Counted from the stretch's first letter, positions 52,020 through 61,010 are shown. The stretch: DNA of 64,000 nt from Paraburkholderia sp. BCC1884 (GCF_900996225.1 NZ_CAAJGL010000011.1:62001-126000), one strand, 5' to 3'. Notes: generated by a model from the letters alone, not told the origin. Made by a program: numbers and translations.

Positions 52020-52652
52020 ATGTATATGAATTCGCGCGTTATTCGCTATGCATCGTTATTGATTGCCAATGCTGCCGCGTGCGCCGCTCTGGGCGGCTGC
52101 GCGGCCGGTGTAACCGTGCTGGGAGCCGCTGCCAGCGCGGCGTTGCAGGCAAGCGGTCTCGGCAAACCGGAGGTTCCGGACGCCCAGAAGCCGCCCCGCA
52201 ATGTCGGTCTCACGTTATTTGCGGCGCCCAATCTGAATGCCGCAAATGACAGAAAACCATTGGCGCTGGTTGTCCGGCTTTACGTGCTCAAAGACCCGAC
52301 TTCATTCCAGCAGGCGCCATTCGACGCCTTTACCGATCCCGCCAGGGAGAAAACTACGCTCGGCGGCGATTTGCTGGGCGTACGCGAAGTTACGCTGATC
52401 CCGGGCCAGCGTTACGTGGTTACCGAAAAAGTCTCGCGTGAAGCGCAGGCATTCGGTATCGTCGCTTTATTCCGCGATCCGGCGATGCAACGTTGGAAAT
52501 TCGCTTTCGACCCGGCGAAGTCGGAGAAATCCGGCATAATGATTGGCCTGCATAATTGCGCAATGACGGTGACCAATGGCACCGTGATCCCGCCAGAACA
52601 GGGGTTGCCTGCCCAGCAGTTGAATATGCTTTCTTCGGTTAGCTGCGGTTAA
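52020..52652 (+). CDS. tssJ: type VI secretion outer-membrane lipoprotein TssJ
   Basis: About 210 residues. A lipoprotein signal (RYASLLIANAAACAALGGC, lipobox LGGC) precedes a TssJ beta-sandwich domain: NVGLTLFAAPNLNAAND, KPLALVVRLYVLKDPTSF, FDAFTDPAR and TLIPGQRYVVTEKVS. It anchors the TssM periplasmic domain to the outer membrane. Starts at 52020, 52026 or earlier are possible; 52020 has a weak GAG at suitable distance. It opens the tssJKL operon, 108 bp before tssK. It is more A/T-rich than tssK. Confidence 0.88.
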   Translation: MYMNSRVIRYASLLIANAAACAALGGCAAGVTVLGAAASAALQASGLGKPEVPDAQKPPRNVGLTLFAAPNLNAANDRKPLALVVRLYVLKDPTSFQQAPFDAFTDPAREKTTLGGDLLGVREVTLIPGQRYVVTEKVSREAQAFGIVALFRDPAMQRWKFAFDPAKSEKSGIMIGLHNCAMTVTNGTVIPPEQGLPAQQLNMLSSVSCG

Positions 52653-52760
52653 AGATGCCGGAAGAATACGATTTAACATCTTTTAAAGAATTAACAATGC
52701 GGCGCCCGAATCGTTTGTCGCCGGGCGTGTCACACGCTGAACGCATATAACAGGTTTGAG

Positions 52761-54107
52761 ATGAGTTATTCAGCAAAAGTGCTCTGGGGGGAAGGCCTGT
52801 TTCTCAGGCCTCAGCATTTTCAGCGGCAGGATGCCTATCACGAGGCGCGCCTGTTCGAATCGATCCAGGCCATCCAGCCGTACAACTGGGGGGTGCGCTC
52901 GGCGCGCTTCGACCGCGACGCGCTCGGCAGCAATGTGCTGCGGGTCAGCGAACTCTCGCTGGTGTTTCCGGATGGCGCGCTCTACTCCGCGCCCCAGGCC
53001 GACGGCTTGCCGCCGCCCATCGCGCTCGACACGCTGCCCGACGGCATCAACGAATTCACGTTTTATCTGGCGCTGCATCCGCTGCGTGAAAACGGCGCGA
53101 ATTATTCGCAAGACAGCAACGCGGGTTTCGTATCGCGTTTCGTGAGCGAGCAAACGCCGGTGGCCGATCATTTCACCGACGCCGCCGAAGCCGACATCAC
53201 CTTTCTGAAAACGTGCGTCAAACTCGTCGCCCACAGTGAGCCGCGCGATCAGCTGCTGTCGGTGCCGCTCGTGCGCGTGCGGCGCACGGCCACCTCGGGT
53301 TTCGAAATCGACGACACGTTCGTGCCGCCCTGCCTCGCGATCGACGCCTCGCCGATCCTGCATCAACGCCTGCGTCAACTGATCGACGCGTTGCAGGCGA
53401 AGGTCAACGCGCTATACGGTTTTCATCGCGAGCCGACCAAGAACATCATCGAGTTCCGTTCCGGCGACATCGCATCGTTCTGGCTGCTGCATACCGCGAG
53501 CGCGGCGTTTGCGTCGCTCGCGCATCTGTACCAGCATTCGGCGCTGCATCCCGAGCGGCTCTTCCAGGAACTGCTGCGCCTTGCCGGTCAGTTGATGACC
53601 TTCTCGAAGGGCTATGCACTGTCCGATCTGCCGCCCTACCGGCACGACGATCCGGGCCCCGGCTTCGCGCGTCTCGACACGATTCTGCGCGATCTGCTCG
53701 AAACCGTGATCTCCACGCGCTACTTCGCGATCGGGCTCGAAGAAGTGCGGCCGTCGTTCCATGCGGGCCGCCTCGACTCGGGCAAGATCGACGACAAGAC
53801 GCTGTTCTACATCGCGGTGTCGGCGGATATGCCGACGGCCGAGCTCGTCGAAGCGGTGCCCGCGCGCTTCAAGGTCGGCGCACCCGACGACGTCGACAAG
53901 CTGGTGCTCTCGGCGATGCCCGGCGTGCGGCTCGTCTACACGCCACAAGTGCCGCCCGCCATTCCGGTGCGCCCCGGCGCGTGCTACTTCTCGTTCGAAT
54001 CGCGCGGCGCGCTGTATGACCGCATGTTGCAGGCCCAGTCGGCAATGATCTACGCGCCGTCGGGCATCAACGATCTTCAACTCGAACTGATCGCCGTCAC
54101 ATCATGA
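52761..54107 (+). CDS. tssK: type VI baseplate protein TssK
   Basis: A 448-residue ImpJ/VasE-type protein: KVLWGEGLFLRPQHFQRQDA at the start, SLVFPDGALYSAP, FIALEEVRPS-like AIGLEEVRPSFHAG and FSFESRGALYDRML near the C-terminus. TssK links the baseplate to the membrane complex. Its stop overlaps the tssL start by 4 bp. Confidence 0.95.
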   Translation: MSYSAKVLWGEGLFLRPQHFQRQDAYHEARLFESIQAIQPYNWGVRSARFDRDALGSNVLRVSELSLVFPDGALYSAPQADGLPPPIALDTLPDGINEFTFYLALHPLRENGANYSQDSNAGFVSRFVSEQTPVADHFTDAAEADITFLKTCVKLVAHSEPRDQLLSVPLVRVRRTATSGFEIDDTFVPPCLAIDASPILHQRLRQLIDALQAKVNALYGFHREPTKNIIEFRSGDIASFWLLHTASAAFASLAHLYQHSALHPERLFQELLRLAGQLMTFSKGYALSDLPPYRHDDPGPGFARLDTILRDLLETVISTRYFAIGLEEVRPSFHAGRLDSGKIDDKTLFYIAVSADMPTAELVEAVPARFKVGAPDDVDKLVLSAMPGVRLVYTPQVPPAIPVRPGACYFSFESRGALYDRMLQAQSAMIYAPSGINDLQLELIAVTS

Positions 54108-54883
54108 GCTACGCGCCTTCTCTCTTCGGCGGCAGCACGCCCGCCACGACGCCCGCCCCCGCGATCGAGCCGAGCTATCAGGTCCGCTCGCTGCTCGACC
54201 TGCTGTACGACGGCTTCTTCATGCTGTTCCTGTTGAAGAACGGCCGCGAACCGGGCGACGCGCAGGAATTCAGTCAGCGCATCCAGCAGTTCCTCGGCGA
54301 CTTCGAGCGCGGTGCGAAAAAACTGAATGCGTCGGCCGAAGATGTCTACGCGTCGAAGTTTGCGTTCTGTGCGGCGATCGACGAATCGGTGCTGTCGTCC
54401 ACGTTCAGGGTCCGTACCGAGTGGGAGCGTCGTCCTCTGCAACTGGTGCTGTTCGGCGAACAACTGGCGGGCGAGAAATTCTTCCAGTATCTCGAGGAAT
54501 GCCGTGCACAAGGCGCGGCGCGCCTGCAATCGCTCGAGGTGTTTCACATGTGTCTGCTGCTCGGTTTCCAGGGCAAGTATCTGCTCGAAGGACCAGAAAA
54601 GCTCGCGTATCTGACCGCACGCATCGGCGACGAAATCGCGCATCTGAAGGGCAAACGCGCACCGTTCGCGCCGCATTGGCCGCTGCCCGATCAGGTCGCG
54701 CACCGTCTGAAGCGCGAGGTGCCGTTGTGGTCGATCGGCGCGGTGTTTGCGCTGGTCGGCTTGCTCGCCTATCTCGGCTTGAATACGTATCTGCGCGATC
54801 AGACGCTGCGCTCGCTCGCGCCGTATTCGCAGGTGGTCAAACTCGGTCCGCAATCGGCGACATTGACAATCTCGTTGCCCTGA
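54104..54883 (+). CDS. tssL: type VI inner-membrane protein TssL (DotU), short form
   Basis: A 259-residue DotU-domain protein. The cytoplasmic N-terminus has DAQEFSQRIQQFLGDFERGA, YASKFAFCAAIDESVLSS and LQSLEVFHMCLLLGFQGKY. A single C-terminal membrane helix is VPLWSIGAVFALVGLLAYLG, with only ~35 residues after it. No peptidoglycan-binding OmpA extension is fused; the separate OmpA-like gene after tagF probably supplies it. It ends the tssJKL operon, followed by a strong terminator. Confidence 0.95.
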   Translation: MSYAPSLFGGSTPATTPAPAIEPSYQVRSLLDLLYDGFFMLFLLKNGREPGDAQEFSQRIQQFLGDFERGAKKLNASAEDVYASKFAFCAAIDESVLSSTFRVRTEWERRPLQLVLFGEQLAGEKFFQYLEECRAQGAARLQSLEVFHMCLLLGFQGKYLLEGPEKLAYLTARIGDEIAHLKGKRAPFAPHWPLPDQVAHRLKREVPLWSIGAVFALVGLLAYLGLNTYLRDQTLRSLAPYSQVVKLGPQSATLTISLP

Positions 54884-54903
54884 ACGCACTGCCCGCCACA
54901 TGA

Positions 54904-54931
54904 AAAAAGCCCGCTAGATAGCGGGCTTTTT
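54904..54931. terminator. bidirectional rho-independent terminator
   Basis: AAAAAGCCCGC, a 6-nt loop (TAGATA) and GCGGGCTTTTT form a perfect 11-bp stem with A and T tracts. It lies between the convergent tssL and zwf genes and marks the right edge of the T6SS region. Confidence 0.92.
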
Positions 54932-54951
54932 CACATTGGCCACTGAACCGC

Positions 54952-56433
54952 TTACTCCGATTCTTCCGCCCACACGGCATTTTCGCGCGCCATCAGCGCG
55001 GTGGAGGCCGACGGCCCGAACGTGCCCGCCGTATAGCCACGCGGACGCTCGCCCGACTTGCCCCAGCCTGCCAGAATCGGCTCGGCCCATGCCCATGCCG
55101 CTTCGAGTTCGTCGCGTCGCATGAAATGCGTGAGACGCCCGCGAATCACGTCGATCAGCAAACGCTCATACGCTTCCGCGCGACGCTCGGTGAAGGCCTG
55201 CTGCAAATCCAGATTCAGATTCACCGGCAACATATGCATGCCGCTGCCCGGTTCTTTCGCGAGCACCTGCAACTGGATCGACTCTTCCGGCTGCAACTGG
55301 ATCACGAGACGATTGCCGTTATTGCGGCCGTTCTGCGGAAAGATCGAAAACGGCAATTCCGCGAATTCGATGACGATCTCCGACACCTTCTTCTGCATCC
55401 GCTTGCCGGTGCGCAGGAAAAACGGCACATGCGCCCAGCGCCAGTTGTTGATGTGGGCGCGCAACGCGACGAAGGTTTCCGCGCGGCTGCCGGCCGGCAC
55501 GTTCTCTTCTTCGAGGTAACCCTTCACTGCCTCGCCGTCCACCGCGCCGGCGGTGTACTGGCCGCGCACGGTATCGCGCGAGATATCTTCCGGGGTCATC
55601 GGACGCAGCGAACGCAACACCTTGAGTTTTTCGTCGCGCACCGCGTCGGGATCGAGCGAGACCGGCGGCTCCATCGCGACGATGCACAGCAGTTGCAGCA
55701 AGTGGTTCTGCACCATGTCGCGCAGTGCGCCGGTCTTATCGTAAAAGCCCGCGCGCGTGCCCACGCCGACCGTTTCCGCCACCGTGATCTGCACACTCTT
55801 GATATACGGCGCCTGCCAGAGCGGCCCGAAAATCGGATTGCCGAAGCGCAGCACCATCAGGTTCTGCACGGTCTCCTTGCCGAGGTAGTGGTCGATCCGG
55901 TAGATCTGCGCTTCGCTGAAATGCTTGCCGACCGCCGTGTTGATCTCCTGCGCCGAGGCCAGATCGTGGCCCAGCGGCTTTTCGAGCACGACCCGCGAAT
56001 TGCCGTCGATCAGCCCCGCCGAGGCCAGGTTATCGCAGATGTTGGTGAACAGATCCGGCGACGTGGCGAGATAGAACACGCGGCACACGCCTTCGCGCGA
56101 GACTTCCTTGAGGCGCTGATAGTCCTCTGCCGAGTCGACGTCCATGCGCACATACTCGAACAGCGCGAGGAATTTGTCCCACGCCGCGGCGTCAAAGGCC
56201 TTCTTTTCGATGAAGGGCTTGGCCTTCAACTCCATGAATTCGTTGATGTACTCTTCCCGCGACCAGGGCTTGCGGCCGATCGTGAGAATGCGGGTGTCCG
56301 GCGGCAGATTGCAGTGCAGATGCGCCATATAGAGCGCGGGCAGCAGCTTGCGGAACGACAGGTCGCCGGTGCCGCCGAAGATGATCATGTCGAGCGGCAA
56401 GTCGGGAGTAGCAGAAGCGTGATGGGTCGTCAT
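54952..56433 (-). CDS. zwf: glucose-6-phosphate 1-dehydrogenase
   Basis: A 493-residue enzyme oxidising glucose 6-phosphate to 6-phosphogluconolactone with NADP+, feeding the oxidative pentose-phosphate and Entner-Doudoroff routes. N-terminal cofactor motif GGTGDLSFRKLLPALY (about 20-35); VLEKPLGHD; active-site block RIDHYLGKETVQNL (DHYLGKE from residue 181); and C-terminal RAEAYERLLIDVIRG. Full length. The next gene leftward is the convergent tssL, and no other sugar genes are in view. 56434-56649 upstream holds only likely promoter sequence. Confidence 0.95.
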   Translation of the reverse strand: MTTHHASATPDLPLDMIIFGGTGDLSFRKLLPALYMAHLHCNLPPDTRILTIGRKPWSREEYINEFMELKAKPFIEKKAFDAAAWDKFLALFEYVRMDVDSAEDYQRLKEVSREGVCRVFYLATSPDLFTNICDNLASAGLIDGNSRVVLEKPLGHDLASAQEINTAVGKHFSEAQIYRIDHYLGKETVQNLMVLRFGNPIFGPLWQAPYIKSVQITVAETVGVGTRAGFYDKTGALRDMVQNHLLQLLCIVAMEPPVSLDPDAVRDEKLKVLRSLRPMTPEDISRDTVRGQYTAGAVDGEAVKGYLEEENVPAGSRAETFVALRAHINNWRWAHVPFFLRTGKRMQKKVSEIVIEFAELPFSIFPQNGRNNGNRLVIQLQPEESIQLQVLAKEPGSGMHMLPVNLNLDLQQAFTERRAEAYERLLIDVIRGRLTHFMRRDELEAAWAWAEPILAGWGKSGERPRGYTAGTFGPSASTALMARENAVWAEESE

Positions 56434-56649
56434 AGCGCGGTCGCAGCGTCGTGAGGGATAAGGCTTCGGTAAAGGGCAGAAAAAAGCTTAAGCGGGGCAC
56501 GAGCGCCGGCGGACCGGCACTTTTTTCTGGCAAACGCCTATGGTGCAACGTTTTGAGATTGTTTGCACGGCAACATGCGCCTCAGGTTGGCGCAATATGC
56601 CAACTTGTCCCACATCGCGCGTGTTTTGCGCCTTCTTTATCCCCTGCTT

Positions 56650-57585
56650 TCAAGCGTTTTTCAAACTCTCCCGCGCCACGCGGCAGGCCGCGAGGTCCCA
56701 AGCGGCGCAGCCGACGCTTTTAAATACGATCGGTCGTTCTGCCGGCAGCAAGGCCGCGTTCTCCAGCACCGCGGCGATTGCCCCGACTGCATGCCAATCG
56801 ACGCCGGCCTGAATGAAGTCGCCCGCTTCGTGCCGGGCGCCGGCTTCGTCGTCGACGAATAGCGCGCTGCCGCCGAGCGTGTGCGCGCCGATCTCAACCA
56901 TCGCGGGGGTGAACGCGCCGACGCCGATCACCAACCGCCCGACGTGCGCGGCTTCGTCATAGACCGCCTGGCGGCTGGTGGTCAACGTTATCACCACGTC
57001 GATCGATGCCGGAATCGCGCCGTCGGACGCCAACAACGGCTTTACCTCGCGGGCCACGCCGCGATGCGTGGCGCAGAACGCCTCGGCGCGCGCGGGCGCA
57101 CTGCCCTTGACCCACACGCGGGCATCGGGAAACAGTTCGCCGATCGCCTCCAGATGATTGAGCGCCTGCGTGCCGGTGCCGATCAGCAGGAATTCGCGCG
57201 GCGTGTCCATGGCGAGCGTTTTGACACCGAGCATCGACATGGCCGCCGTGCGGCGTCCGGTGACCGTGGGACCGTCGAGGATGAAGAGCGTCTCGCCGGT
57301 GTCCGCGTCGAAGCTCATGACCTGGCCGTGGATGGTCGGCAACTCGCGCGCGCGGTTACTCGCGCACACGTTGACCAGTTTGTGGATCGCCAGATCGGGC
57401 GCGGTGGCCGGCATCGATAGCATGATGCCGCCTGCGTTGAGCGGCACGACCAGCCGCTCGGGGCTCCTGATGCGCTGCTGCGCGTAATCGATGCTCGCGC
57501 ACTTCAGGGCGTCGACGAGTGCTGCGTAGGGAATCAGCCGGGCGGTCGCGGCGGCGTCGAAAATCTGCGTGGTCGGGCGCGTCAT
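56650..57585 (-). CDS. ornithine cyclodeaminase/mu-crystallin family protein, likely Delta1-pyrroline-2-carboxylate reductase-type
   Basis: A 311-residue NAD(P)-dependent protein of the OCD fold: SPERLVVPLNAGGIMLSMPA, LPTIHGQVMSFDADTGETL, DGPTVTGRRTAAMSMLGVK and the Rossmann segment FLLIGTGTQALNHLEAIGEL, then FVDDEAGARHEAGDFIQAG. Members include ornithine cyclodeaminase and reductases of cyclic imines derived from proline, hydroxyproline or lysine. The LLIGTGTQA motif and the R-rich GRRTAA loop favour a pyrroline/piperideine-2-carboxylate reductase, with modest confidence. No clear pathway partner is adjacent apart from the DAO-family oxidase 1.6 kb away. Confidence 0.78.
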   Translation of the reverse strand: MTRPTTQIFDAAATARLIPYAALVDALKCASIDYAQQRIRSPERLVVPLNAGGIMLSMPATAPDLAIHKLVNVCASNRARELPTIHGQVMSFDADTGETLFILDGPTVTGRRTAAMSMLGVKTLAMDTPREFLLIGTGTQALNHLEAIGELFPDARVWVKGSAPARAEAFCATHRGVAREVKPLLASDGAIPASIDVVITLTTSRQAVYDEAAHVGRLVIGVGAFTPAMVEIGAHTLGGSALFVDDEAGARHEAGDFIQAGVDWHAVGAIAAVLENAALLPAERPIVFKSVGCAAWDLAACRVARESLKNA

Positions 57586-57646
57586 GAGCAGGAAGTTCCA
57601 GTCCTTGTAAAAGCTTGAGTGGGGATTTTTAGCTCGCCAAAAAACA

Positions 57647-58744
57647 TCAGTCAGGCGCTGGCGCGCGGCGTGACGACTGAATCACCATCAACAGATCGCC
57701 CGCCTCGATCGGACAGGGCTCGTCTTCGTAAAACGACAGCACGCGGCCCGCGCGCACGAGGCCGACCACTACCGCGCCGGGCAACGCATTGCTCCAGCGC
57801 CCCACCTCCTGCGCGTCGGCGGGACGCTCCACCAGATTGACGCGGCCGCGCGCCGACAGCATATCGTTGACGAACGGCACGATGTAGTCGCTTTCCACCG
57901 CGTCGGCGAGCAGCAGGCCGCCGATCTTGGTGGACGACACGATCACATTCGCGCCGGCCTGGCGCAACTGGCGCTGATAGGTCTGCTCCTGAATCCTCAC
58001 GACGATCTTGGTGTCCGGCGCGACGCTGCGCACGGTGAGCGTGAGGAGGATCGCGGTGGCGTCGTCGGTGACGGCGATGATCACGGCCTTGGCGATGCGC
58101 ACCTGCGCCTGCTGCAACAGGTCCTCGCGCGACGGATCGCCGAGCAGCCCGGCCACGCCCAAACCGGTGGCCGCTTCGAGCACCGTCTGCTGAGGATCGA
58201 TCACCACGATCGATTGCGCCGGGAAGCCGCTTTCCAGCAACTCGCGCACCGCGACGGACCCGCTCAACCCGTAGCCGCAAATCACGACGTGATCGCTCAG
58301 TTGTTTTTGCAGGCGTTTCATGCGGAATTCCTCGATGACGCGTTGAATGACGAACTGATAGGCGGTGCCGAGAAAGATGAACCAGATCACGATACGGATC
58401 GGCACGATGAAGAAGGCGTCGATCAATCTCGCGCGAGCGGTGACGGGCACGATGTCGCCGTAACCGACCGTGGCGACGGTGACCATGGTGAAGTACATCA
58501 GGTCGACAATGCCGAGCACCTTGCGGTTGGCATCGCGCAGGCCGTCCCGGTCGAGATAGAGCACGGCGAAGGCGAGCACACACAGCCCGAGCACGAGATA
58601 GATGCGATGCAGCAGTATTCGCTGGGGCGACGAGGCGGGACGCGTGAACAGCGTGCGGGCGCGCGGCGCCTGCCACGGCGTGCGGTGGCGGCGCGACAGG
58701 CGAAAACGCGGCACACGTCGCCCCGGGTTGGGCTGATCAGGCAC
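57647..58744 (-). CDS. potassium channel protein with TrkA-N (RCK) domain
   Basis: A 365-residue protein: basic N-terminus, first helix (LHRIYLVLGLCVLAFAVLYL), pore loop with selectivity filter TVATVGYGD, second helix (IDAFFIVPIRIVIWFIFLGT), then an RCK/TrkA-N domain with VVICGYGLSGSVAVREL and an acidic VVIDP strand end. A TrkA-C-like end contains YEDEPCPIEAGDLLMVI. It should be a ligand-gated K+ channel of the Kch/MthK kind. The GYG filter is intact. Isolated gene. Confidence 0.9.
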   Translation of the reverse strand: MPDQPNPGRRVPRFRLSRRHRTPWQAPRARTLFTRPASSPQRILLHRIYLVLGLCVLAFAVLYLDRDGLRDANRKVLGIVDLMYFTMVTVATVGYGDIVPVTARARLIDAFFIVPIRIVIWFIFLGTAYQFVIQRVIEEFRMKRLQKQLSDHVVICGYGLSGSVAVRELLESGFPAQSIVVIDPQQTVLEAATGLGVAGLLGDPSREDLLQQAQVRIAKAVIIAVTDDATAILLTLTVRSVAPDTKIVVRIQEQTYQRQLRQAGANVIVSSTKIGGLLLADAVESDYIVPFVNDMLSARGRVNLVERPADAQEVGRWSNALPGAVVVGLVRAGRVLSFYEDEPCPIEAGDLLMVIQSSRRAPAPD

Positions 58745-58834
58745 GCGGCGGCTCCAGGAGTCGAGGACAAGCGATTCTACGACGCCCGGCGCCCCGTGGG
58801 GCCGGATCGCGAGCCGGCCGCGCCGGCGGGGGCG

Positions 58835-59089
58835 TTATTGCGAGTTACTGCTGTCGTTCTGTTTTTTGCCGTCCTTGAACATCGCGCGGCAGCCTGGGCT
58901 GAGTTCGTCCAGGTGCTGCTTCATGCAGGCGGTGATTTTTTCCTTGTCGGGAATGTCGGCGGCGCAGAAATGCATCGCGTCGCCGCGACAGGCTTTGGCC
59001 TGATCGTCGCGACTGGCGGCGCTCGCCAGAGGCAACGTGCTCAAGGTCAGCAGGCAGGCGACAAACAAGGTAGAGGAGGTTCGCATCAT
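58835..59089 (-). CDS. small secreted Cys-rich-repeat protein
   Basis: An 84-residue exported protein: signal peptide (MMRTSSTLFVACLLTLSTLP, cleavage near ASA|ASR) and a ~55-residue mature part with four Cys (KACRGDAMHFCAADIPDK; ITACMKQHLDELSPGCRAMF) spaced as in the short cysteine-rich repeat of GLG1-type proteins. Two disulfides are likely in the periplasm. The Asn/Ser/Gln-rich end is short. Function unknown; often found as stand-alone genes in proteobacteria. Confidence 0.75.
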   Translation of the reverse strand: MMRTSSTLFVACLLTLSTLPLASAASRDDQAKACRGDAMHFCAADIPDKEKITACMKQHLDELSPGCRAMFKDGKKQNDSSNSQ

Positions 59090-59186
59090 GTCCAGTCCGT
59101 GGTGCAAGGTCGGTATCCGCTTCCAGCAGAAAACGGGCCCGATCAACGCATTCGTCGGTTGGATGCCTGAGCTTCGCCGCCGGCGC

Positions 59187-60527
59187 TTACAGCATACTGC
59201 GCGGCCGTTGCATCGTGCCGTCGAAGAAACGTTGCAAGCGGAAGGCGGACAGATCGAGCGAGGGCTCTTCGCCATCGTTCATTTCAGCGAGCAGCTTGCC
59301 GACGATCGGCCCCATCGCGAAGCCGTGCCCGCAGAAGCCGGTGGCGATCGTCAGGCCGCTGACCTGCGGCGGCGCGTCGATGACCGGAATGCCGTCGGGC
59401 AGCACGTCGATCAGACCGGCCCATGATTCGACCACCTGCGCGTCTTTCAAGGCGGGAAACAGGGCACGCAGTTTTTTCAACGCGCGCGGCGCGTGACCCG
59501 CGTTCGGCTGCGGATGCGGATCGCGCGGATGCAGCACACGTTCGACATCCGGCACCCCGCCCGGCAGACGCTCGCGCAGGTCACGCCAGCATGCGCCGTT
59601 CAGATGGAAGCTGAACTTCTCGCGCTGGCTCCACAGCTCCGGCAGAAACCACTTGAGCGCCCGAAAATGGCCGAGCGTCATGTCGACATCGACCTGCATG
59701 TCGTCGGCGAGGTTGATCGCGCCGTTGGCCCTTTGACGTATGCCGAGGCCGTGCCCCCAGAAGGTCGACGCAGTGACGCGCGGCAACGGATTGGTACGCA
59801 TGCAGGTGCCGCGTACCGCCTGCTGCGGCAACTCGAGCCCAAGCGTTTTCAGCAGACGCCAGCTGCTGGCGCCGGCCGCGCAGATGAACCGCGAGGTGCG
59901 CAGCGTACCGCGCTCGGTCACGACGCCCGCAATTGCACCGCCCGCGCGTTCGACGCCGAGCACGCCGCAGCCTTCGAAAAAGAGCGCGCCCGCTTCGGCG
60001 GCCCGCGCCGCGAACGCGGCAGCCGCACGACGCGGCTCCGCCTGGCCGTCGCTCGGGGTGTAGAGGCCGCCGAGCGCCGGGCCTTGCATGCCGGTCACGA
60101 TCGTGTCGATCTGCTTGCGATCGAGCGTGCGCGTGTCGAGCCCGTACTGACGCGCGACGTCCATCCATTGCTGGAACGAGGTCCAGTCTTCTTCCTGATT
60201 CGCGACGTAGAGGCAACCGCCCTGGCGCCATTCGAGGTCGGCATTCAGCTCGCGCTCGAGCTGTTGCCACAACGGGATGCTCGCCATCATCAGCGGCACT
60301 TCGGCAGCTTCGCGGCCTTGCTGCCGCACGAATCCCCACGCTCGCGACGACTGTTGCCCGGCAATGCGGGATTTGTCGAGCACCACCACCGAGAGGCCGC
60401 GGCGCGCCAGATAGTAGGCTGCCGCGCAGCCCATGATGCCGGCCCCGGCGATCACCACGTCGGCGTGTTTTGGAAACGCTTTGTCAGCGGAGGTGAAGCC
60501 GGTGTGCAACGGGTAAGTCGTGGTCAT
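59187..60527 (-). CDS. FAD-dependent oxidoreductase, DAO family (amino acid/opine oxidase-like)
   Basis: A 446-residue flavoprotein: FAD motif DVVIAGAGIMGCAAAYYLAR (about residues 23-42), SSRAWGFVRQQGREAAEVPL, IICAAGASSW-type strand FICAAGASSWRLL, and C-terminal FAD segment SGLTIATGFCGHGFAMGPIV. This composition resembles D-amino-acid dehydrogenase and octopine/nopaline-oxidase subunit B proteins. It may oxidise an amine-containing substrate in the cytoplasm. No partner subunits are adjacent, so substrate is open. It diverges from the hipBA-like pair with a ~220-bp control region. Confidence 0.78.
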   Translation of the reverse strand: MTTTYPLHTGFTSADKAFPKHADVVIAGAGIMGCAAAYYLARRGLSVVVLDKSRIAGQQSSRAWGFVRQQGREAAEVPLMMASIPLWQQLERELNADLEWRQGGCLYVANQEEDWTSFQQWMDVARQYGLDTRTLDRKQIDTIVTGMQGPALGGLYTPSDGQAEPRRAAAAFAARAAEAGALFFEGCGVLGVERAGGAIAGVVTERGTLRTSRFICAAGASSWRLLKTLGLELPQQAVRGTCMRTNPLPRVTASTFWGHGLGIRQRANGAINLADDMQVDVDMTLGHFRALKWFLPELWSQREKFSFHLNGACWRDLRERLPGGVPDVERVLHPRDPHPQPNAGHAPRALKKLRALFPALKDAQVVESWAGLIDVLPDGIPVIDAPPQVSGLTIATGFCGHGFAMGPIVGKLLAEMNDGEEPSLDLSAFRLQRFFDGTMQRPRSML

Positions 60528-60645
60528 CGGGCTGGCAGGTGTTCGAGGTGGGCGTCATCTTCGCAGGCCGCTGGACGGTTCGCAACGCTGCCACGCCCTG
60601 ATCCCGGATAGGCCGCAGATAAGCATGAGACGAGTATTTGCATTT

Positions 60646-60740
60646 TATTCGTTTAACGAATATTCGCATAATATCTGCTTGGCGAATATTTGACGAATAT
60701 TCGTTTGGCGAATAAAATACGTTTATTCGTTTGACGGATA
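60646..60740. promoter_or_regulatory. four evenly phased 17-bp operators upstream of the hipB-like gene
   Basis: Sites of the form TATTCG-N5-CGAATA start at 60646, 60672, 60698 and 60724, exactly 26 bp apart. Sites 1 and 3 are perfect dyads (spacers TTTAA and TTTGG); site 2 is TATCTG...CGAATA and site 4 is TATTCG...CGGATA. A degenerate fifth match begins at 60620, again 26 bp away. Sites 3 and 4 overlap the promoter and start region. By analogy with HipB of E. coli (multiple TATCC-N8-GGATA operators) these should bind the HTH antitoxin. Confidence 0.8.
60690..60718 (+). promoter_or_regulatory. sigma-70-type promoter of the hipBA-like pair
   Basis: TTGACG (60690-60695), 17 bp, TAAAAT (60713-60718). 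The predicted start near 60725 lies in operator 4, and operator 3 lies between the two boxes, so binding would block transcription. Confidence 0.6.
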
Positions 60741-60747
60741 AATCGCC

Positions 60748-61008
60748 ATGCTCCATTTCATCGCCAAGCCGGACCAGATGGCCCTGCTGCTCACCGCCAG
60801 CCGCAAGCAGGCCGGTCTGTCGCAGGCCGAAGCGGCCGCGCGGATCGGCGTTAGTCAGAGCCGCGTGTCAGCATGGGAAACCAACGCCACCGCGCTCACC
60901 CTCAGGCAACTGCTCGCGTTATGCGGCGTCTACGGTCTGCAACTGCAGTTGCGCGACAGGAATGCGCCGTCGCCCGAGCCTGCGCCTGCGCCGCCGGTGG
61001 AGTGGTAG
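60748..61008 (+). CDS. HipB-like HTH antitoxin/repressor
   Basis: An 86-residue XRE-type DNA-binding protein: KQAGLSQAEAAARIGVSQSR with VSAWETNA forms the HTH at about residues 20-45. A beta-strand-forming YGLQLQLRD follows, and the C-terminus is Pro/Ala-rich. HipB-type partners bind the kinase toxin and repress the operon. It starts 8 bp after the last of four phased operators and stops 2 bp before hipA begins. Confidence 0.85.
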   Translation: MLHFIAKPDQMALLLTASRKQAGLSQAEAAARIGVSQSRVSAWETNATALTLRQLLALCGVYGLQLQLRDRNAPSPEPAPAPPVEW

Positions 61009-61010
61009 GC

